The notes: a model not told the origin generated them from the letters alone. A stretch of DNA of 64,000 nucleotides from Edwardsiella tarda ATCC 15947 = NBRC 105688 (GCF_003113495.2 NZ_CP084506.1:186001-250000), one strand, 5' to 3'; counted from the stretch's first letter, positions 1-10,041 are shown. A program made the numbers and translations.

Positions 1-215
1 CAGGTAATAATGATATCCATCGCCTTGAGGGCATCGATATCGCTGGCATCCTGCAATGTGCCGCGATGGCCAGCGATAGTCGGTGCGGGTTGGCCATGCT
101 GCGAAGTGGAGAAAAAGAGCGGGCGGATGGCGTCGAAGTCGCGCTCTTCGCTCATGCGTTGCATAAGCACCGAGCCAACCATGCCGCGCCAGCCGATAAA
201 ACCAACGTTTTTCAT
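1..215 (-). CDS. asd: Aspartate-semialdehyde dehydrogenase, N-terminal part (cut by window edge)
   Basis: The first 71 codons are present and the rest lies beyond the left edge. Asd reduces aspartyl phosphate to aspartate semialdehyde, the branch point to lysine, diaminopimelate, threonine and methionine. The N-terminus MKNVGFIGWRGMVGSVLMQR carries the NADP-binding GxxGxxG-type motif (GWRGMVGS) and is typical of the enterobacterial enzyme. The start ATG is at 215 on the reverse strand. In E. coli asd lies beside glgB; here it is divergent from pldB, about 38 kb from the glycogen genes. The family call is secure although only a fifth of the gene is visible. Confidence 0.93.
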   Translation of the reverse strand, partial: MKNVGFIGWRGMVGSVLMQRMSEERDFDAIRPLFFSTSQHGQPAPTIAGHRGTLQDASDIDALKAMDIIIT

Positions 216-482
216 ATGCAGTCCTGCCTTGGAAGGTGAGTGGGTTAGGGCGGCCGTCGCGTGCCGACGTGACGCGCAACGGTGTGATAATGCTCAAACT
301 TACAAAATGTACCGCGATGCGCAAGTGAATTTATTCGATGTCGCGCGGCGGATCGTTGGCCGTAGCTAATGAGGGTGCCGCAATGTACGGCATAGGCCGA
401 TGCTCCCCGCGGTCCATTTTTTATGCCACAATAGCTCTCCGATGGCATGGCGTAGTGGCTGGCCCTTCCTCTTGTGCGATAG

Positions 483-1523
483 ATGACAATGACCTCGATC
501 TCCTCCATAAGTCACGGCTGGCTGACGCGTGAGCGTGGCTTTGCCGCCTTTTCCACCGGCCCATTGCTGGATTTTTGGCAACGGCGTCAGGAGGCGGAGT
601 TTATCGGCGTCGATGGCGTGCCGATCCGCTATGTGGTGTTGCGCGCGGCGCAGCATACTCGCGCCATCCTGGTGGTGCCGGGCCGGATAGAGAGCTATAT
701 GAAGTATCCGGAGCTGGCCTACGATCTGTTTCTCAGTGGCTACGATGTGGTGATCATCGACCATCGCGGGCAGGGCACCTCTGGACGCCTCTTGGCCGAT
801 CGTCATCGTGGTCACGTCGAGCGTTTCACCGACTACGTGGACGATCTTCAACAGTTGTGGCAACGAGAGCTACTGGCTCATCCTTATCGCCAGCGCTTCC
901 TGTTGGCCCATTCGATGGGGGGGGCGATCAGTGCGCTGTTTCTGGCGCGTCGTCCGCGTGGGCTGACCGCCGCCGCCCTCTGCGCCCCAATGACCGGTAT
1001 TCGCTTGCCGTTGCCGCGTTGGCTGGCACGCCCCATCTTGGCCTGGGCTGGCCGCCGTGAGATACGACGCACCCGTTACGCGTTAGGCACTGGCTACTGG
1101 CGCCCGTTGCCGTTTATGGTCAATGAGTTGACGCACAGTCGCGTGCGCTACCGTCGTTTTTTACGCTACTATTCTGATTATCCCCAGCTCCAGGTGGGCG
1201 GGCCGACCTATCATTGGGTCGCCGAGAGCCTCGCCGCCGCCGAGTTGGCCATTGCCAACGCCTCACAGATTACGGTTCCGTTGCTTCTGCTCCAGGCCGC
1301 CGAGGATCGGGTGGTGGACAATGCTTCACATCTGCGTTTTTGTCAGGCACTCACCGCCGCCGGCAACGCCCCTTGGGGCGGAGCGCCGTTGGTCATTACA
1401 GGTGCACGCCATGAGATCCTGTTTGAACGGGACAGCCAGCGTGCCGCCGCGTTAACTGCCATCATGCGGTTTTTCGCGCAATTTACCGAATCATCGGCAC
1501 CTACTGCCGCCAACTCCTCTTGA
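483..1523 (+). CDS. pldB: Lysophospholipase L2 (PldB)
   Basis: This is an alpha/beta hydrolase that deacylates lysophospholipids at the inner membrane. It shows the nucleophile elbow AHSMGG (Ser about residue 144), the oxyanion-region motif VPGRIESY, DHRGQG, and a C-terminal GARHEILFE with the likely catalytic His. At 346 residues it is close to the E. coli protein (340). Two in-frame ATGs (483 and 489) lie close together and neither has a strong ribosome site, so the exact start is uncertain. It is followed after 16 bases by yigL, the same pair as in E. coli, so the two are probably cotranscribed. Confidence 0.93.
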   Translation: MTMTSISSISHGWLTRERGFAAFSTGPLLDFWQRRQEAEFIGVDGVPIRYVVLRAAQHTRAILVVPGRIESYMKYPELAYDLFLSGYDVVIIDHRGQGTSGRLLADRHRGHVERFTDYVDDLQQLWQRELLAHPYRQRFLLAHSMGGAISALFLARRPRGLTAAALCAPMTGIRLPLPRWLARPILAWAGRREIRRTRYALGTGYWRPLPFMVNELTHSRVRYRRFLRYYSDYPQLQVGGPTYHWVAESLAAAELAIANASQITVPLLLLQAAEDRVVDNASHLRFCQALTAAGNAPWGGAPLVITGARHEILFERDSQRAAALTAIMRFFAQFTESSAPTAANSS

Positions 1524-1539
1524 GGTTAGAGTTTATTCT

Positions 1540-2346
1540 ATGTATCAGATTGTAGCTTCGGACATGGACGGTACCCTGCTGTCTCCCGCCCATACCCTGA
1601 CCCCGTTCGCCCGCGATACCCTGCGTCTGTTGACCCAACAGGGGGTGAACTTCGTGTTCGCCACTGGCCGCCATCACATCGATATCGCACAGGTACGTGA
1701 TAGCTTAGGGATTAAAGCCTTCATGATCACCTCGAACGGCGCTCGGGTGCATGACCCGCTCGGCGAGCTGATCTTCAGCCATAACGTCGATCCGGATATT
1801 GCCCACGATCTCTTCACGATCGTGCACGATGATCCGGCGATCCTTACCAATGTCTACCGTAACGACGACTGGTTTATGAATCGTGAAGATCCCTCGCAGC
1901 GTGAGTTCTTCCAGGAGTCGGTGTTCCATTACCACGTCTTCGAGCCGGCGATGCTGCCGACGGATGGCATCTGCAAGGTCTATTACACCTGCGCCGACCA
2001 TGAGCGGCTGTTGCCACTCGAGGCGGCGATCAACGCGCGCTGGGGCGATCGGGTCAATGTCAGCTTCTCGCTGCCCACTTGTTTGGAGGTGATGGCCGGT
2101 GGGGTATCGAAGGGACATGCGTTGGAGTATGTGGCGCGTCGCCTGGGTTATACGCTGCGCGATTGCATCGCCTTTGGCGATGGTATGAATGACCTGGAGA
2201 TGCTCGAGATGGCTGGCAAGGGGTGCATCATGGCCGATGCCCATCAGCGCCTGAAAGATCTCCTTGCGCAGTGCGAGGTGATCGGCAGTAACGCCGATGA
2301 TGCGGTGCCGCACTATCTGCGTCAGATGTACTTACATCAGGCCTGA
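1540..2346 (+). CDS. yigL: HAD-family sugar/pyridoxal phosphatase YigL
   Basis: This is a Cof-type haloacid dehalogenase phosphatase. Motif I is DMDGTLL at residues 8-14, with Asp8 as nucleophile and Asp10 as acid/base. Motif II is the Ser/Thr in ITSNGA, and motif III/IV is GDGMNDLEML near the C-terminus. E. coli YigL dephosphorylates pyridoxal phosphate and sugar phosphates and takes part in relief of phosphosugar stress; substrate specificity here is inferred from that homology. At 268 residues it is of normal family length (E. coli 266). It is the second gene of a pldB-yigL unit and is convergent with fdhE. Confidence 0.92.
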   Translation: MYQIVASDMDGTLLSPAHTLTPFARDTLRLLTQQGVNFVFATGRHHIDIAQVRDSLGIKAFMITSNGARVHDPLGELIFSHNVDPDIAHDLFTIVHDDPAILTNVYRNDDWFMNREDPSQREFFQESVFHYHVFEPAMLPTDGICKVYYTCADHERLLPLEAAINARWGDRVNVSFSLPTCLEVMAGGVSKGHALEYVARRLGYTLRDCIAFGDGMNDLEMLEMAGKGCIMADAHQRLKDLLAQCEVIGSNADDAVPHYLRQMYLHQA

Positions 2347-2358
2347 TGCTCTCAGGAG

Positions 2359-2382
2359 GGGCGTGACACGCTGGTCACGCCC
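2359..2382. terminator. Hairpin between convergent yigL and fdhE
   Basis: A perfect 8-bp stem, GGGCGTGA at 2359-2366 and TCACGCCC at 2375-2382, encloses an 8-base loop just after yigL. A second GC-rich inverted repeat (CGTCCC/GGGACG) follows at about 2394-2416. Neither has a clear U tract, but the place between converging genes suits a bidirectional terminator. Confidence 0.55.
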
Positions 2383-2424
2383 GAGCTCCGGGGCGTCCCA
2401 CCGTTTGGCGGGACGGCGTCCCCG

Positions 2425-3351
2425 TTACTCTGCCGGGAACAGGAACGGGTTGAGGCTGCTGCGCGCGAAGCCCGCTTCCTCCATCTTGGCATCCAGCAAT
2501 AGGGTGGCGAGATCGTCGGCGACGGCGTCGAGTTCGGCTTCCTTCTCCTGATACAGGATCTTCAGGTAGCTGCCGCAGTCGCCGCAGCTCTCGGCTTTCA
2601 CCGCCGCCTGCTCGCTCTCCAGCGACCAATAGCTCAGATCGCGGCTCTCCTCGCAGTTACTGCACTTCACGCGCACCATATGCCATTCGCTTTCGCACAA
2701 ACCACAGTGCAGGTAGCGCAGACCGTTGCTGCCGCCGATATGGACCACGCTACTCACCGGCATGCTACCGCACACCGGGCAGAAGTGGCGTTGCTCGCCG
2801 TAGTCGGCTTGCGCTCGCCCCGGTAGCTGGCTCGCCATCTGCGCCCAGTAGAGGGAGAGCGCCGCCCACAGGAACAGGGCGCGATCGCTGCCGACAGTGG
2901 CATAGTCACCCGCTAGCAGGGCGCTGGCCAGGGCTTCGCGCTCGCCGGCGGCACACTTCTCCAACCCTTCGAGAACCGGCAAGATATGTGCGGCCGCGTT
3001 GGGGCGGAGTTCGGCGATGATGGCTAACAGCAGGCGTTGCCAGTGCGGGGTACGGGCAAAGGTCTTGATGTCGAGCGGCGGCGTACCACAGGAGGCCGCG
3101 TTGGCGATGACCGGCGCGAGATCGAGCGTTAGCGGGTGGTCGAAGAGTGCCTGTTGCTGGGCATCGGCCAATTCGGCGGCGAAGCGCAGGTAGTCACCGA
3201 GCGGATTCTCTTCGGCCAGGGTGCGCAGACGTGCCGCGCGTCGGCTGTAGAGATGCTGGAGGTGAGGCAGCAGCAGAGGAGGAATCGGACCCAAGGCGCT
3301 GGTACGGTGTTCGTTACCGAGCTGCTCTTGCGGAAGAATACGGATGCTCAT
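2425..3351 (-). CDS. fdhE: Formate dehydrogenase accessory protein FdhE
   Basis: FdhE is a cytoplasmic rubredoxin-like chaperone needed for active respiratory formate dehydrogenases; it binds the Tat-dependent catalytic subunit before export. The C-terminal half has four CxxC knuckles (CPVCGS, CGLCES, CSNCEE and CGDCGS), the metal-binding signature of the family. At 308 residues it matches E. coli FdhE (309). It is the last gene of the leftward fdoG-fdoH-fdoI-fdhE cluster, 89 bases after fdoI with a hairpin between. Confidence 0.95.
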   Translation of the reverse strand: MSIRILPQEQLGNEHRTSALGPIPPLLLPHLQHLYSRRAARLRTLAEENPLGDYLRFAAELADAQQQALFDHPLTLDLAPVIANAASCGTPPLDIKTFARTPHWQRLLLAIIAELRPNAAAHILPVLEGLEKCAAGEREALASALLAGDYATVGSDRALFLWAALSLYWAQMASQLPGRAQADYGEQRHFCPVCGSMPVSSVVHIGGSNGLRYLHCGLCESEWHMVRVKCSNCEESRDLSYWSLESEQAAVKAESCGDCGSYLKILYQEKEAELDAVADDLATLLLDAKMEEAGFARSSLNPFLFPAE

Positions 3352-3388
3352 AGCGTTTCATCTAATCGATAAGAGAGAAGTTATTGTG

Positions 3389-3414
3389 CCTGCCGCCCCA
3401 GGTGGGACGGCAGG
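3389..3414 (-). other. Intercistronic hairpin between fdoI and fdhE
   Basis: CCTGCCG (3389-3395) pairs with CGGCAGG (3408-3414) around a 12-base loop. No U run follows in the direction of transcription. It may lower read-through into fdhE or protect the fdoI 3' end, which would fit a lower need for the accessory protein; this is inference. Confidence 0.45.
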
Positions 3415-3440
3415 TACGTATGCGGCGTTGAGGCACCGCC

Positions 3441-4091
3441 TTAGCGAGGCGCTTTCTTGGTACGCGCCTCCTGTTCTTCCACCTCTTGCAGCCAGCGTGG
3501 ATGATGCTTTCTGGCCCAGCGGCGACTGACCTTACCTTCGATCATGCCCTTGATCGAGCCTTTCACCCAGAACGCCATGTAGATATGAACCAGGATGGCT
3601 TGGATCAGCACGATGGCGGCGATGGCGTGCAGCAATAGGGCATAACGCACCAGGGGGATCGGGAAAAGGTCCGCGAAGTAGGGGCGCCAGATGATGATAC
3701 CGGTGACCAATAGCACCAGAATCAAGCTCATGATGCTCCAGAACATCGCCTTCTGTCCCGGGTTGTACTTACCGACACGTGCCACGAGGTGTTCGTTACC
3801 TTTCAGTACCTCGACGATTCCCTTAAACCAGGGAATGTCTTGGCGGCTGAACAGGTTATATTTCACGAAACGGAAAAACATCACCAGCAGGGTAACAAAG
3901 ATCAATACGCCGAAGAAGGGGTGCAGGATACGCCCCATCTGCGGTGTGCCAAAGGTCTCTGTTAACCACTGGAGCGTCGGAAAGAACAACGCGATCCCGG
4001 ACAGCGCAACCAGGAAGAAGGAGATCACCACCGTCCAGTGGCAGGCCCGATCGATAAATCGGGTGCGCAGGATGAGGTTATTTTTGCTCAT
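3441..4091 (-). CDS. fdoI: Formate dehydrogenase-O, cytochrome b556 (gamma) subunit
   Basis: This is the integral membrane subunit that takes electrons from FdoH, holds two b hemes and reduces quinone. Four hydrophobic segments are visible (starting near [30 protein letters not shown] and [10 protein letters not shown]), with His residues in HWTVV, LHPFFG, LLHAIA and VHIYMAFW as likely heme ligands. The start chosen is ATG at 4091, giving 216 residues (E. coli 211) and an AGGAGG ribosome site; a longer in-frame reading from 4172 would run deep inside fdoH. It overlaps the end of fdoH by 14 bases, which suggests translational coupling. Confidence 0.94.
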   Translation of the reverse strand: MSKNNLILRTRFIDRACHWTVVISFFLVALSGIALFFPTLQWLTETFGTPQMGRILHPFFGVLIFVTLLVMFFRFVKYNLFSRQDIPWFKGIVEVLKGNEHLVARVGKYNPGQKAMFWSIMSLILVLLVTGIIIWRPYFADLFPIPLVRYALLLHAIAAIVLIQAILVHIYMAFWVKGSIKGMIEGKVSRRWARKHHPRWLQEVEEQEARTKKAPR

Positions 4092-5034
4092 GGCTATCCT
4101 CCTTCTTGGCGTGCGGCTGATCGGCGTCGTGCGGCGTCGTCGTGCCGACGTCTGAGTGCCCCTGATCGTCATCGTCCTCCTCTTCCGTGTTGGGGCCGAC
4201 GGCGATGTAGTGGTAGATCAGGCCGATAAAGGTCGCGATAAATCCGGCAAAGGCGACCGGCTTGAGCACATCCTTCCACAGGGTGATTGGCGTCGCGATC
4301 TGCGGATCCTTCGGCAGGTTGTGATACAACTCTGGCCGATCGGCATGATGCAACACATACATCACATGGGTGCCGCCAACCCCGGGCGGATCGTACAGAC
4401 CGGCATTGGCGAAACCACGGCCCTGTAGTTCGCTAACGCGCTCGGCGGCCAGGGTTTTCATCGCCTCTTTGGTGCCAAAGTGAATGGCGCCCGTCGGGCA
4501 GGTCTTGACGCAAGCCGGTTCCTGACCGACGGCGACGCGGTCGACGCACAGGGTACATTTATATACCCGCTTATCTTCCGGATTCATCCGCGGCACGTTG
4601 AACGGACAACCGGCGATGCAGTAGCCGCAGCCGATGCAGTGCTCCGATTGGAAGTCGACGATGCCGTTGGCGTACTGGATGATCGCCCCCGCCGAGGGAC
4701 AGGCTTTCAGGCAGCCGGGATCGGCGCAGTGCATGCAGCCATCTTTGCGGATCAGCCACTCCAGTTTGCCGTTCTCCTCCACTTCGGAGAAGCGCATCAC
4801 CGTCCAGGACTTGGCCGTCAAATCGGCGGGGTTGTCATACACCCCGACGCAGTGACCGACTTCATCACGGATATCGTTCCATTCCGAACAGCCCACCTGG
4901 CAGGCTTTACAGCCGACACAGGTGGTGACGTCGATCAGCTTGGCGACCTCTTCCTGGTGATTACGCCCATTAGGCGGCGGCGTCAGGGAGTTGGTGGCCG
5001 AACGCCTGATAATGTCTTGAGATTGCATTGACAA
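4078..5034 (-). CDS. fdoH: Formate dehydrogenase-O, iron-sulfur (beta) subunit
   Basis: This is a ferredoxin-like electron-transfer subunit with four 4Fe-4S motifs in order: [35 protein letters not shown] and the CTLC...CVKTC set. One C-terminal membrane anchor (around [17 protein letters not shown]) places it on the periplasmic face with FdoG. The start appears to be a TTG at 5034: it lies 6 bases after GGAGG and aligns residue for residue with the E. coli start, while the next ATG (5028) is 12 bases from that site. The protein has 318 residues against 300 in E. coli because of a longer acidic and His-containing tail. Confidence 0.94.
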   Translation of the reverse strand: MSMQSQDIIRRSATNSLTPPPNGRNHQEEVAKLIDVTTCVGCKACQVGCSEWNDIRDEVGHCVGVYDNPADLTAKSWTVMRFSEVEENGKLEWLIRKDGCMHCADPGCLKACPSAGAIIQYANGIVDFQSEHCIGCGYCIAGCPFNVPRMNPEDKRVYKCTLCVDRVAVGQEPACVKTCPTGAIHFGTKEAMKTLAAERVSELQGRGFANAGLYDPPGVGGTHVMYVLHHADRPELYHNLPKDPQIATPITLWKDVLKPVAFAGFIATFIGLIYHYIAVGPNTEEEDDDDQGHSDVGTTTPHDADQPHAKKEDSHEQK

Positions 5035-5046
5035 GGTTAGCCTCCG

Positions 5047-8000
5047 TTACACCTTTTCCACGTTAACCAGGAACGCCTTGTACTCCGGCGTCTGCGTATT
5101 GGCGTCACCGACGAATGGCGTCAGTGTGTTGGCCAAGAAACCGGGACGCGCTACGCCCAGGTAACCCCAGTGGATCGGGATGCCGATGGTATCGACCTCC
5201 TTGCCGTTGACCTTCAGGGTGCGTAGGCGTTTGGTTACCACCGCCTTCGCCTTGATATAGCCACGGTTAGAGCTGACCTTAACCGTATCGCCATGGGCGA
5301 TACCCTTGCTGTTGGCCAGGCGCTCACCGATCTCCACGAACTGTTCCGGTTGGATGATCGCGTTCAGCAGCGCGTGTTTAGTCCAGTAGTGGAAGTGCTC
5401 GGTCAGGCGATAGGTCGTACCGACATAGGGGAACTGTTCCGCCTTGCCCATCTGCGCCAGATCGTCCTTGAAGACACGTGCCGCCGGGTTGGAGACCACG
5501 TTCGGGTGCAGCGGGTTGGTTCCCAGCGGCGTTTCGAACGGCTCATAGTGTTCTGGGAACGGCCCCTCGGCCATCTTATCGATGGCGAACAGACGCCCCA
5601 TCCCCTCCGGCTGCATGATGAATGGCCCGACGCCGCTGTTGGGCGGTGCATTGCTGTAGTCGGCGATATCGATACCGACCCACTTGGCGCCATCCCAGTG
5701 CAGCAGTTCACGCTTGGGATCCCAGGGTTTCCCTGCCGGATCGGCCGAGGCGCGGTTGTACAGGATGCGACGGTTAAGCGGCCACGCCCAGGCCCAGCCC
5801 AGGGTGTTACCCAGACCGGAGGGATCGCTGTTGTCACGACGCGCCATCTGGTTACCCGCTTCGGTCCAGCTACCGGCGAAGATCCAGCAGCCGCTGGCGG
5901 TACTGCCATCGTCACGCAACTGGGCGAACGAGCTGAGCTGTTGCCCCTTCTTGACGATCACCGCACCACTGGTCGGATCGACCAGATCGGCCAGGGCGCG
6001 TCCGTTATTCTCGCGCGCGACCTCTTCCGGATGTGGGTTGTCCGGCGTCAGGTAGTCCCAAGACATGTTCAGCACCGCCTCCGGCAGCGCGCCCCCCTCT
6101 TTCGCATACATCTCGCGCAGACGCAGGAAGATGCCGGAGAGGATCGCACCGTCATTGAGGGCGATCCCCGGGGCATCGGCGCCTTTCCAGTGCCACTGTA
6201 ACCAGCGGCCCGAGTTGACGATAGAACCCTCCTCCTCGGCGAAGCAGGTCGATGGCAGGCGGAACACCTCGGTCTGAATGGTGGACGGATCGACCGCATT
6301 CAGCTCACCGTGATTCTGCCAGAAGCTGGCGGTCTCGGTGTTCAGCGGATCGATAGTTACCAAGAATTTCAGCTTGGAGAGACAGTCGATTACCTTGTTT
6401 TTATTCGGGAAGGAAGCGACCGGGTTAAAGCCTTGGCAGATATAGCCGTTGACCTTACCTTGCGACATCATCTCGAAATACTGTAGGACGTCATAGCCCT
6501 TGTCCCACTTCGGCAACCAGTCGAAGCCCCAGTTATTCTGTGCCTGTGCCTTATCGCCATAGAAGGCCTTCATCAGGCTGACGAAGAACTTGGGCGTATT
6601 GCCCCAGTAGTTGACCTGACCGGGCAGGGTTGGCTTCGGCGTGGTGGCCGCCAGGTAGCTGGCGAGATCCGGTTGTTTCTCCGACGGCAGGCTGAGGTAA
6701 CCCGGCAGGCTGGTGGAGAGAAGCCCCAGGTCGGTCAACCCTTGAATGTTAGAGTGACCGCGCAGGGCGTTGACGCCACCGCCTGCCATCCCCATGTTGC
6801 CCAGCAGCAGCTGGATCATCGCCATGGTGCGGATGTTTTGTGCGCCGACCGTATGTTGGGTCCAGCCCAAGGCATACAGGAAGGAGGTGGTCTTATCCGG
6901 CGCGCTGGTCTCGGCGATATATTCACATACCTGGAGGAAGTCGGCGCGCGGGGTGCCACAGAGGTTCTCGACCACTTCCGGCGTGTAACGCGCGACATGT
7001 TGACGCAACAGGTTCCATACGCAACGGGGATCCTGCAGGGTATCGTCACGCTTGGCGAAGCCCTGTTCGTCAAACTGGTAGTTCCAGCTACTCTTGTCGT
7101 AACGGCGCTTCTCGGCGTCGTAGCCGCTGAACAGACCCTCCTCGAAGCTGAAGTCCTCACGCACTAACAGACTGGCGTTGGTGTAGTTCTTCACATACTC
7201 GGCATTGATCTTGTTGTTATCGATCAGATAGCGCAGGACCCCGGACAGGAAGACGATATCGGTACCCGAGCGGATCGGCGTATAGAAATCGGCCACGGAG
7301 GCGGTACGGGTAAAGCGCGGATCGATGACGATCAACTTGGCGTTGTTATGGATCTTGGCTTCCATCGCCCAGCGGAAGCCGACCGGGTGCGCTTCGGCGG
7401 CATTACCGCCCATCACCACGATCAGATTGGCGTTCTTGATGTCGACCCAGTGGTTGGTCATGGCACCGCGACCAAATGTTGGAGCAAGACTTGCTACCGT
7501 TGGTCCGTGTCAGACACGCGCTTGGTTATCGACTGCCAGCATCCCCAGTGAACGGCTGAATTTCTGCGTCAGGTAGCCGGTTTCGTTGCTGGAGGCCGAG
7601 GCGCACAGCATCCCGGTACTCAGCCAGCGGTTGACGGTGACGCCCTGCTCGTTGGTGGCGATAAAGTTGGCGTCGCGGTCTTGCTTGATCAGGCGAGCGA
7701 TGCGGGTGAAGGCTTCATCCCAACTGATGCGCTGCCAGGCGTTGGAGCCCGGGGCGCGATATTCCGGGTACTGAAGACGGGATTCGCTGTGAATGAAGTC
7801 GATAAGGCCGGCGCCCTTCGGGCACAGCGCGCCACGGTTAACAGGATGATCCGGATCCCCCTCGATATGGAAGATGTTCTCTTTGGCGTTTTTGGCGCCA
7901 TCACCTAGGCTGTACATCAACAGCCCACAACCAACGGAACAGTATGTACAGGTGTTACGGGTCTCTTTAGCGCGCAGTAGTTTGTACTGCCGGGTCTGCG

Positions 8001-8097
8001 CTAAAGCCAGTGATGGGGCGAACCCCAACACCGCAGCCGTTGTTCCTGCCATACCGCCAGCGCAGATCCTGAAGAATTGTCTTCTGCTGACTTGCAT
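5047..8097 (-). CDS. fdoG: Formate dehydrogenase-O, selenocysteine-containing catalytic (alpha) subunit
   Basis: This is the periplasmic molybdopterin enzyme oxidising formate to CO2. Reading from ATG 8097 (GAGGAG ribosome site) gives 1016 codons, the same length as E. coli FdoG, if the in-frame UGA at 7510-7512 is read as selenocysteine 196. The codons around it (DNQARV-Sec-HGPTVASLAP) match the active-site context of the family. The N-terminus has the twin-arginine signal SRRQFFRICAGG, then the 4Fe-4S set CTYCSVGC...CPKG. Without Sec decoding the gene would look split into 196- and 804-residue parts. It heads the leftward operon fdoG-fdoH-fdoI-fdhE. Confidence 0.96.
7470..7505 (-). promoter_or_regulatory. 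SECIS element for UGA-selenocysteine decoding in fdoG
   Basis: Directly downstream of the UGA the mRNA can fold. An outer helix pairs GACCAA (7505-7500) with UUGGUC (7475-7470). An upper stem at 7498-7481 pairs GG-AGCAA with UUGCU-CC, with one bulged U and a GUC-containing loop. A bulged U below a small GU loop is the known SelB recognition shape of bacterial SECIS elements. This supports real selenocysteine insertion. Confidence 0.88.
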
Positions 8098-8469
8098 GGA
8101 TTGCTCCTCAAATAACCACATTGTTTATCGAAAGGCGCCGACGTGCCCGATGCCGCCGGTGCGTTTCCTTTTCATTGTTTGTTATTGCGTATCGCTTTTT
8201 TGGGTATGATTTCCCTATGTGTACTTTACCATGGAAGTATATTGAAATGTTACGAATAGGTTTTAAATAAGAGTATGTTTTGCTAGCGAAATAGCCTGTT
8301 ATTTTCATGTTTTTTCTATTTTTGCTATGTAATTCAAATTATTGGAGCCATTGTCTCGTTACATGCTAAGCATGGTAATTAATGTGGTTAAAATTGATCG
8401 CGCTTGATTTATTATCTGGCGATCGATGGTGGCGTTTCCCCGTTTTGATCAAATTGGTGGATGTGAATC
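8098..8469. promoter_or_regulatory. Divergent promoter region between fdoG and fdhD
   Basis: This 372-base gap is clearly more AT-rich than the flanking genes and must hold the fdoG (leftward) and fdhD (rightward) promoters. A perfect palindrome TTTGATCAAA lies at 8444-8453, 17 bases before the fdhD start codon; its half sites resemble FNR/CRP-type TTGAT but the spacing is too short for a standard FNR site. I could not fix -10 and -35 boxes with confidence, and I see no convincing coding frame. Confidence 0.45.
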
Positions 8470-9294
8470 GTGAATAAGCGCGTAGATCCGGCGTCACATA
8501 ACGTGTGTGGCGCCACGACGCATCAGGTCTGGTCGCGTACCGACCTGACGCAGGCACACCCCGACTGGGTAGCGAATGAAGTCCCCGTCGCCTTGGTGTA
8601 TAACGGGATTTCCCATGTGGTGATGATGGCCTCGCCGAAGGATCTGGAGGCGTTTGCTCTCGGTTTTTCCCTCTCTGAGGGGATCATTCGTACGCCGCAG
8701 GATATCTATGGTATTGAGGTGCAGACGGCCTGCCAGGGACTCGAGGTGCAGATCGAACTGTCGAGCCGTTGCTTCATGGCATTGAAGGCGCGTCGGCGTT
8801 CATTGGCCGGGCGTACCGGCTGTGGGGTCTGTGGCGTTGAACAGATCGGCGATGCGTTGCGTCCTCTGGCGCCGTTACCCTTCCAGCAACGCTTCGATCT
8901 GGCCGTATTGGATCGGGCTTTGGCACAGTTACGCGATGTGCAGACGATCGGCAACCTGACCGGTTGCACCCATGCCGCCGCCTGGCTGGATGAACAGGGT
9001 ACCCTATTAGGTGGCTGTGAGGATGTCGGGCGCCACGTGGCGCTGGATAAACTGCTGGGGCGGCGTGCCCATCAACCGACCTGGCAGGCGGGGGCATTAC
9101 TGGTTTCGAGCCGCGCCAGTTATGAGATGGTACAGAAGGCGGCGATGTGTGGCGTCGAAATCCTATTTGCCGTCTCCGCCGCGACCACGTTAGCCATCGA
9201 GGTGGCGGAGCGCTGCAACCTGACGCTGGTTGGTTTTTGCCGCCCCGGTAAGGGGACCATCTTTACGCATCCACAACGGCTGTATGGTGCCTGA
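8470..9294 (+). CDS. fdhD: Formate dehydrogenase accessory sulfurtransferase FdhD
   Basis: FdhD passes sulfur from the cysteine desulfurase IscS to the molybdenum cofactor of formate dehydrogenase, which is needed for FdoG activity. The conserved CGVCGVE motif is at about residues 118-124, with the two Cys that carry the persulfide; [15 protein letters not shown] and [12 protein letters not shown] are further family signatures. The start is GTG at 8470, giving 274 residues (E. coli 277). It is transcribed away from fdoG, so the enzyme and its activating factor share one intergenic control region. Confidence 0.95.
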   Translation: MNKRVDPASHNVCGATTHQVWSRTDLTQAHPDWVANEVPVALVYNGISHVVMMASPKDLEAFALGFSLSEGIIRTPQDIYGIEVQTACQGLEVQIELSSRCFMALKARRRSLAGRTGCGVCGVEQIGDALRPLAPLPFQQRFDLAVLDRALAQLRDVQTIGNLTGCTHAAAWLDEQGTLLGGCEDVGRHVALDKLLGRRAHQPTWQAGALLVSSRASYEMVQKAAMCGVEILFAVSAATTLAIEVAERCNLTLVGFCRPGKGTIFTHPQRLYGA

Positions 9295-9360
9295 GGCGTG
9301 CTCGTGATCGCGACCGGCTAAACAATCTATCTGGTTTCTCGTTACACAGGAGTTGGTGTC

Positions 9361-10035
9361 ATGCACTATCCCGAAGTCTATATTGGCCGCTGTGCCCCAT
9401 TTGTCGGCGGAAAGAACAGTGCTATCGCCAAACGTCAGATGGCGGATGCGCTGGTATTGCAGCGTTTGGGGTTGGCTGGCGATGAACAGGCGGAGCTACG
9501 CGTGCATGGCGGTGCCGATCGGGCATTGTGTCACTATCCGCGTGAGCACTATGCCTACTGGCGTCAATGCTATCCGCAGCAGGCGGAGCGCTTCGAGGCG
9601 GCGTTATTCGGTGAGAATCTTTCTACCCTGGGGTTGGATGAGTCGTCGGTCTTTATCGGCGATATTTACCGTTGGGGAGAGGCGTTGATCCAGGTGACTC
9701 AGCCCCGCTCACCCTGCTATAAGCTGAATCAGCTATTGGCTACCGAAGATTTCGCCTACCAGATGCAGCAGAGCGGTCGTTGCGGTTGGCTATACCGGGT
9801 GCTGTCGGAGGGGCGTGTCGGTGAGCGTCATCCATTGGAGCTGGTGACGCGTAATAGTGAGATCAGCGTGGCGGAGTGTATCGCCATCGTCCTGCATATG
9901 CCGTTTGATCAGGCGGAATATCGTCGTTTGTTGGCTTGCGCCGGATTAGCGGCCAGTTGGACTAAGACGTTACAAAATCGCCTCTTACAGGGGCGCATCG
10001 AGTCGATGAATCGGCGTTTGTACGGTCGGGAATAA
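9361..10035 (+). CDS. yiiM: MOSC-domain protein YiiM
   Basis: This MOSC-domain protein is related to E. coli YiiM, which reduces N-hydroxylated bases such as 6-N-hydroxylaminopurine in a molybdenum-cofactor-dependent way. Family marks are KVHGG-like RVHGGADRALCHYPREHY, GENLST, and QPRSPCYKL, whose Cys is the expected cofactor-sulfur ligand in MOSC proteins. At 224 residues it has the normal length. It follows fdhD by 66 bases on the same strand, which puts two molybdenum-cofactor genes side by side, although a separate promoter is possible. Confidence 0.93.
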   Translation: MHYPEVYIGRCAPFVGGKNSAIAKRQMADALVLQRLGLAGDEQAELRVHGGADRALCHYPREHYAYWRQCYPQQAERFEAALFGENLSTLGLDESSVFIGDIYRWGEALIQVTQPRSPCYKLNQLLATEDFAYQMQQSGRCGWLYRVLSEGRVGERHPLELVTRNSEISVAECIAIVLHMPFDQAEYRRLLACAGLAASWTKTLQNRLLQGRIESMNRRLYGRE

Positions 10036-10041
10036 TCGCGA

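Noticed and set aside
5293..6201. 302-codon open frame on the plus strand opposite fdoG
   Set aside because: This is a GC-rich antisense shadow of a strongly conserved gene, without family look or promoter.
7461..7512. fdoG as a pseudogene split by a stop codon
   Set aside because: The codon is UGA at the known selenocysteine site, with a fitting SECIS hairpin and full-length reading on both sides.
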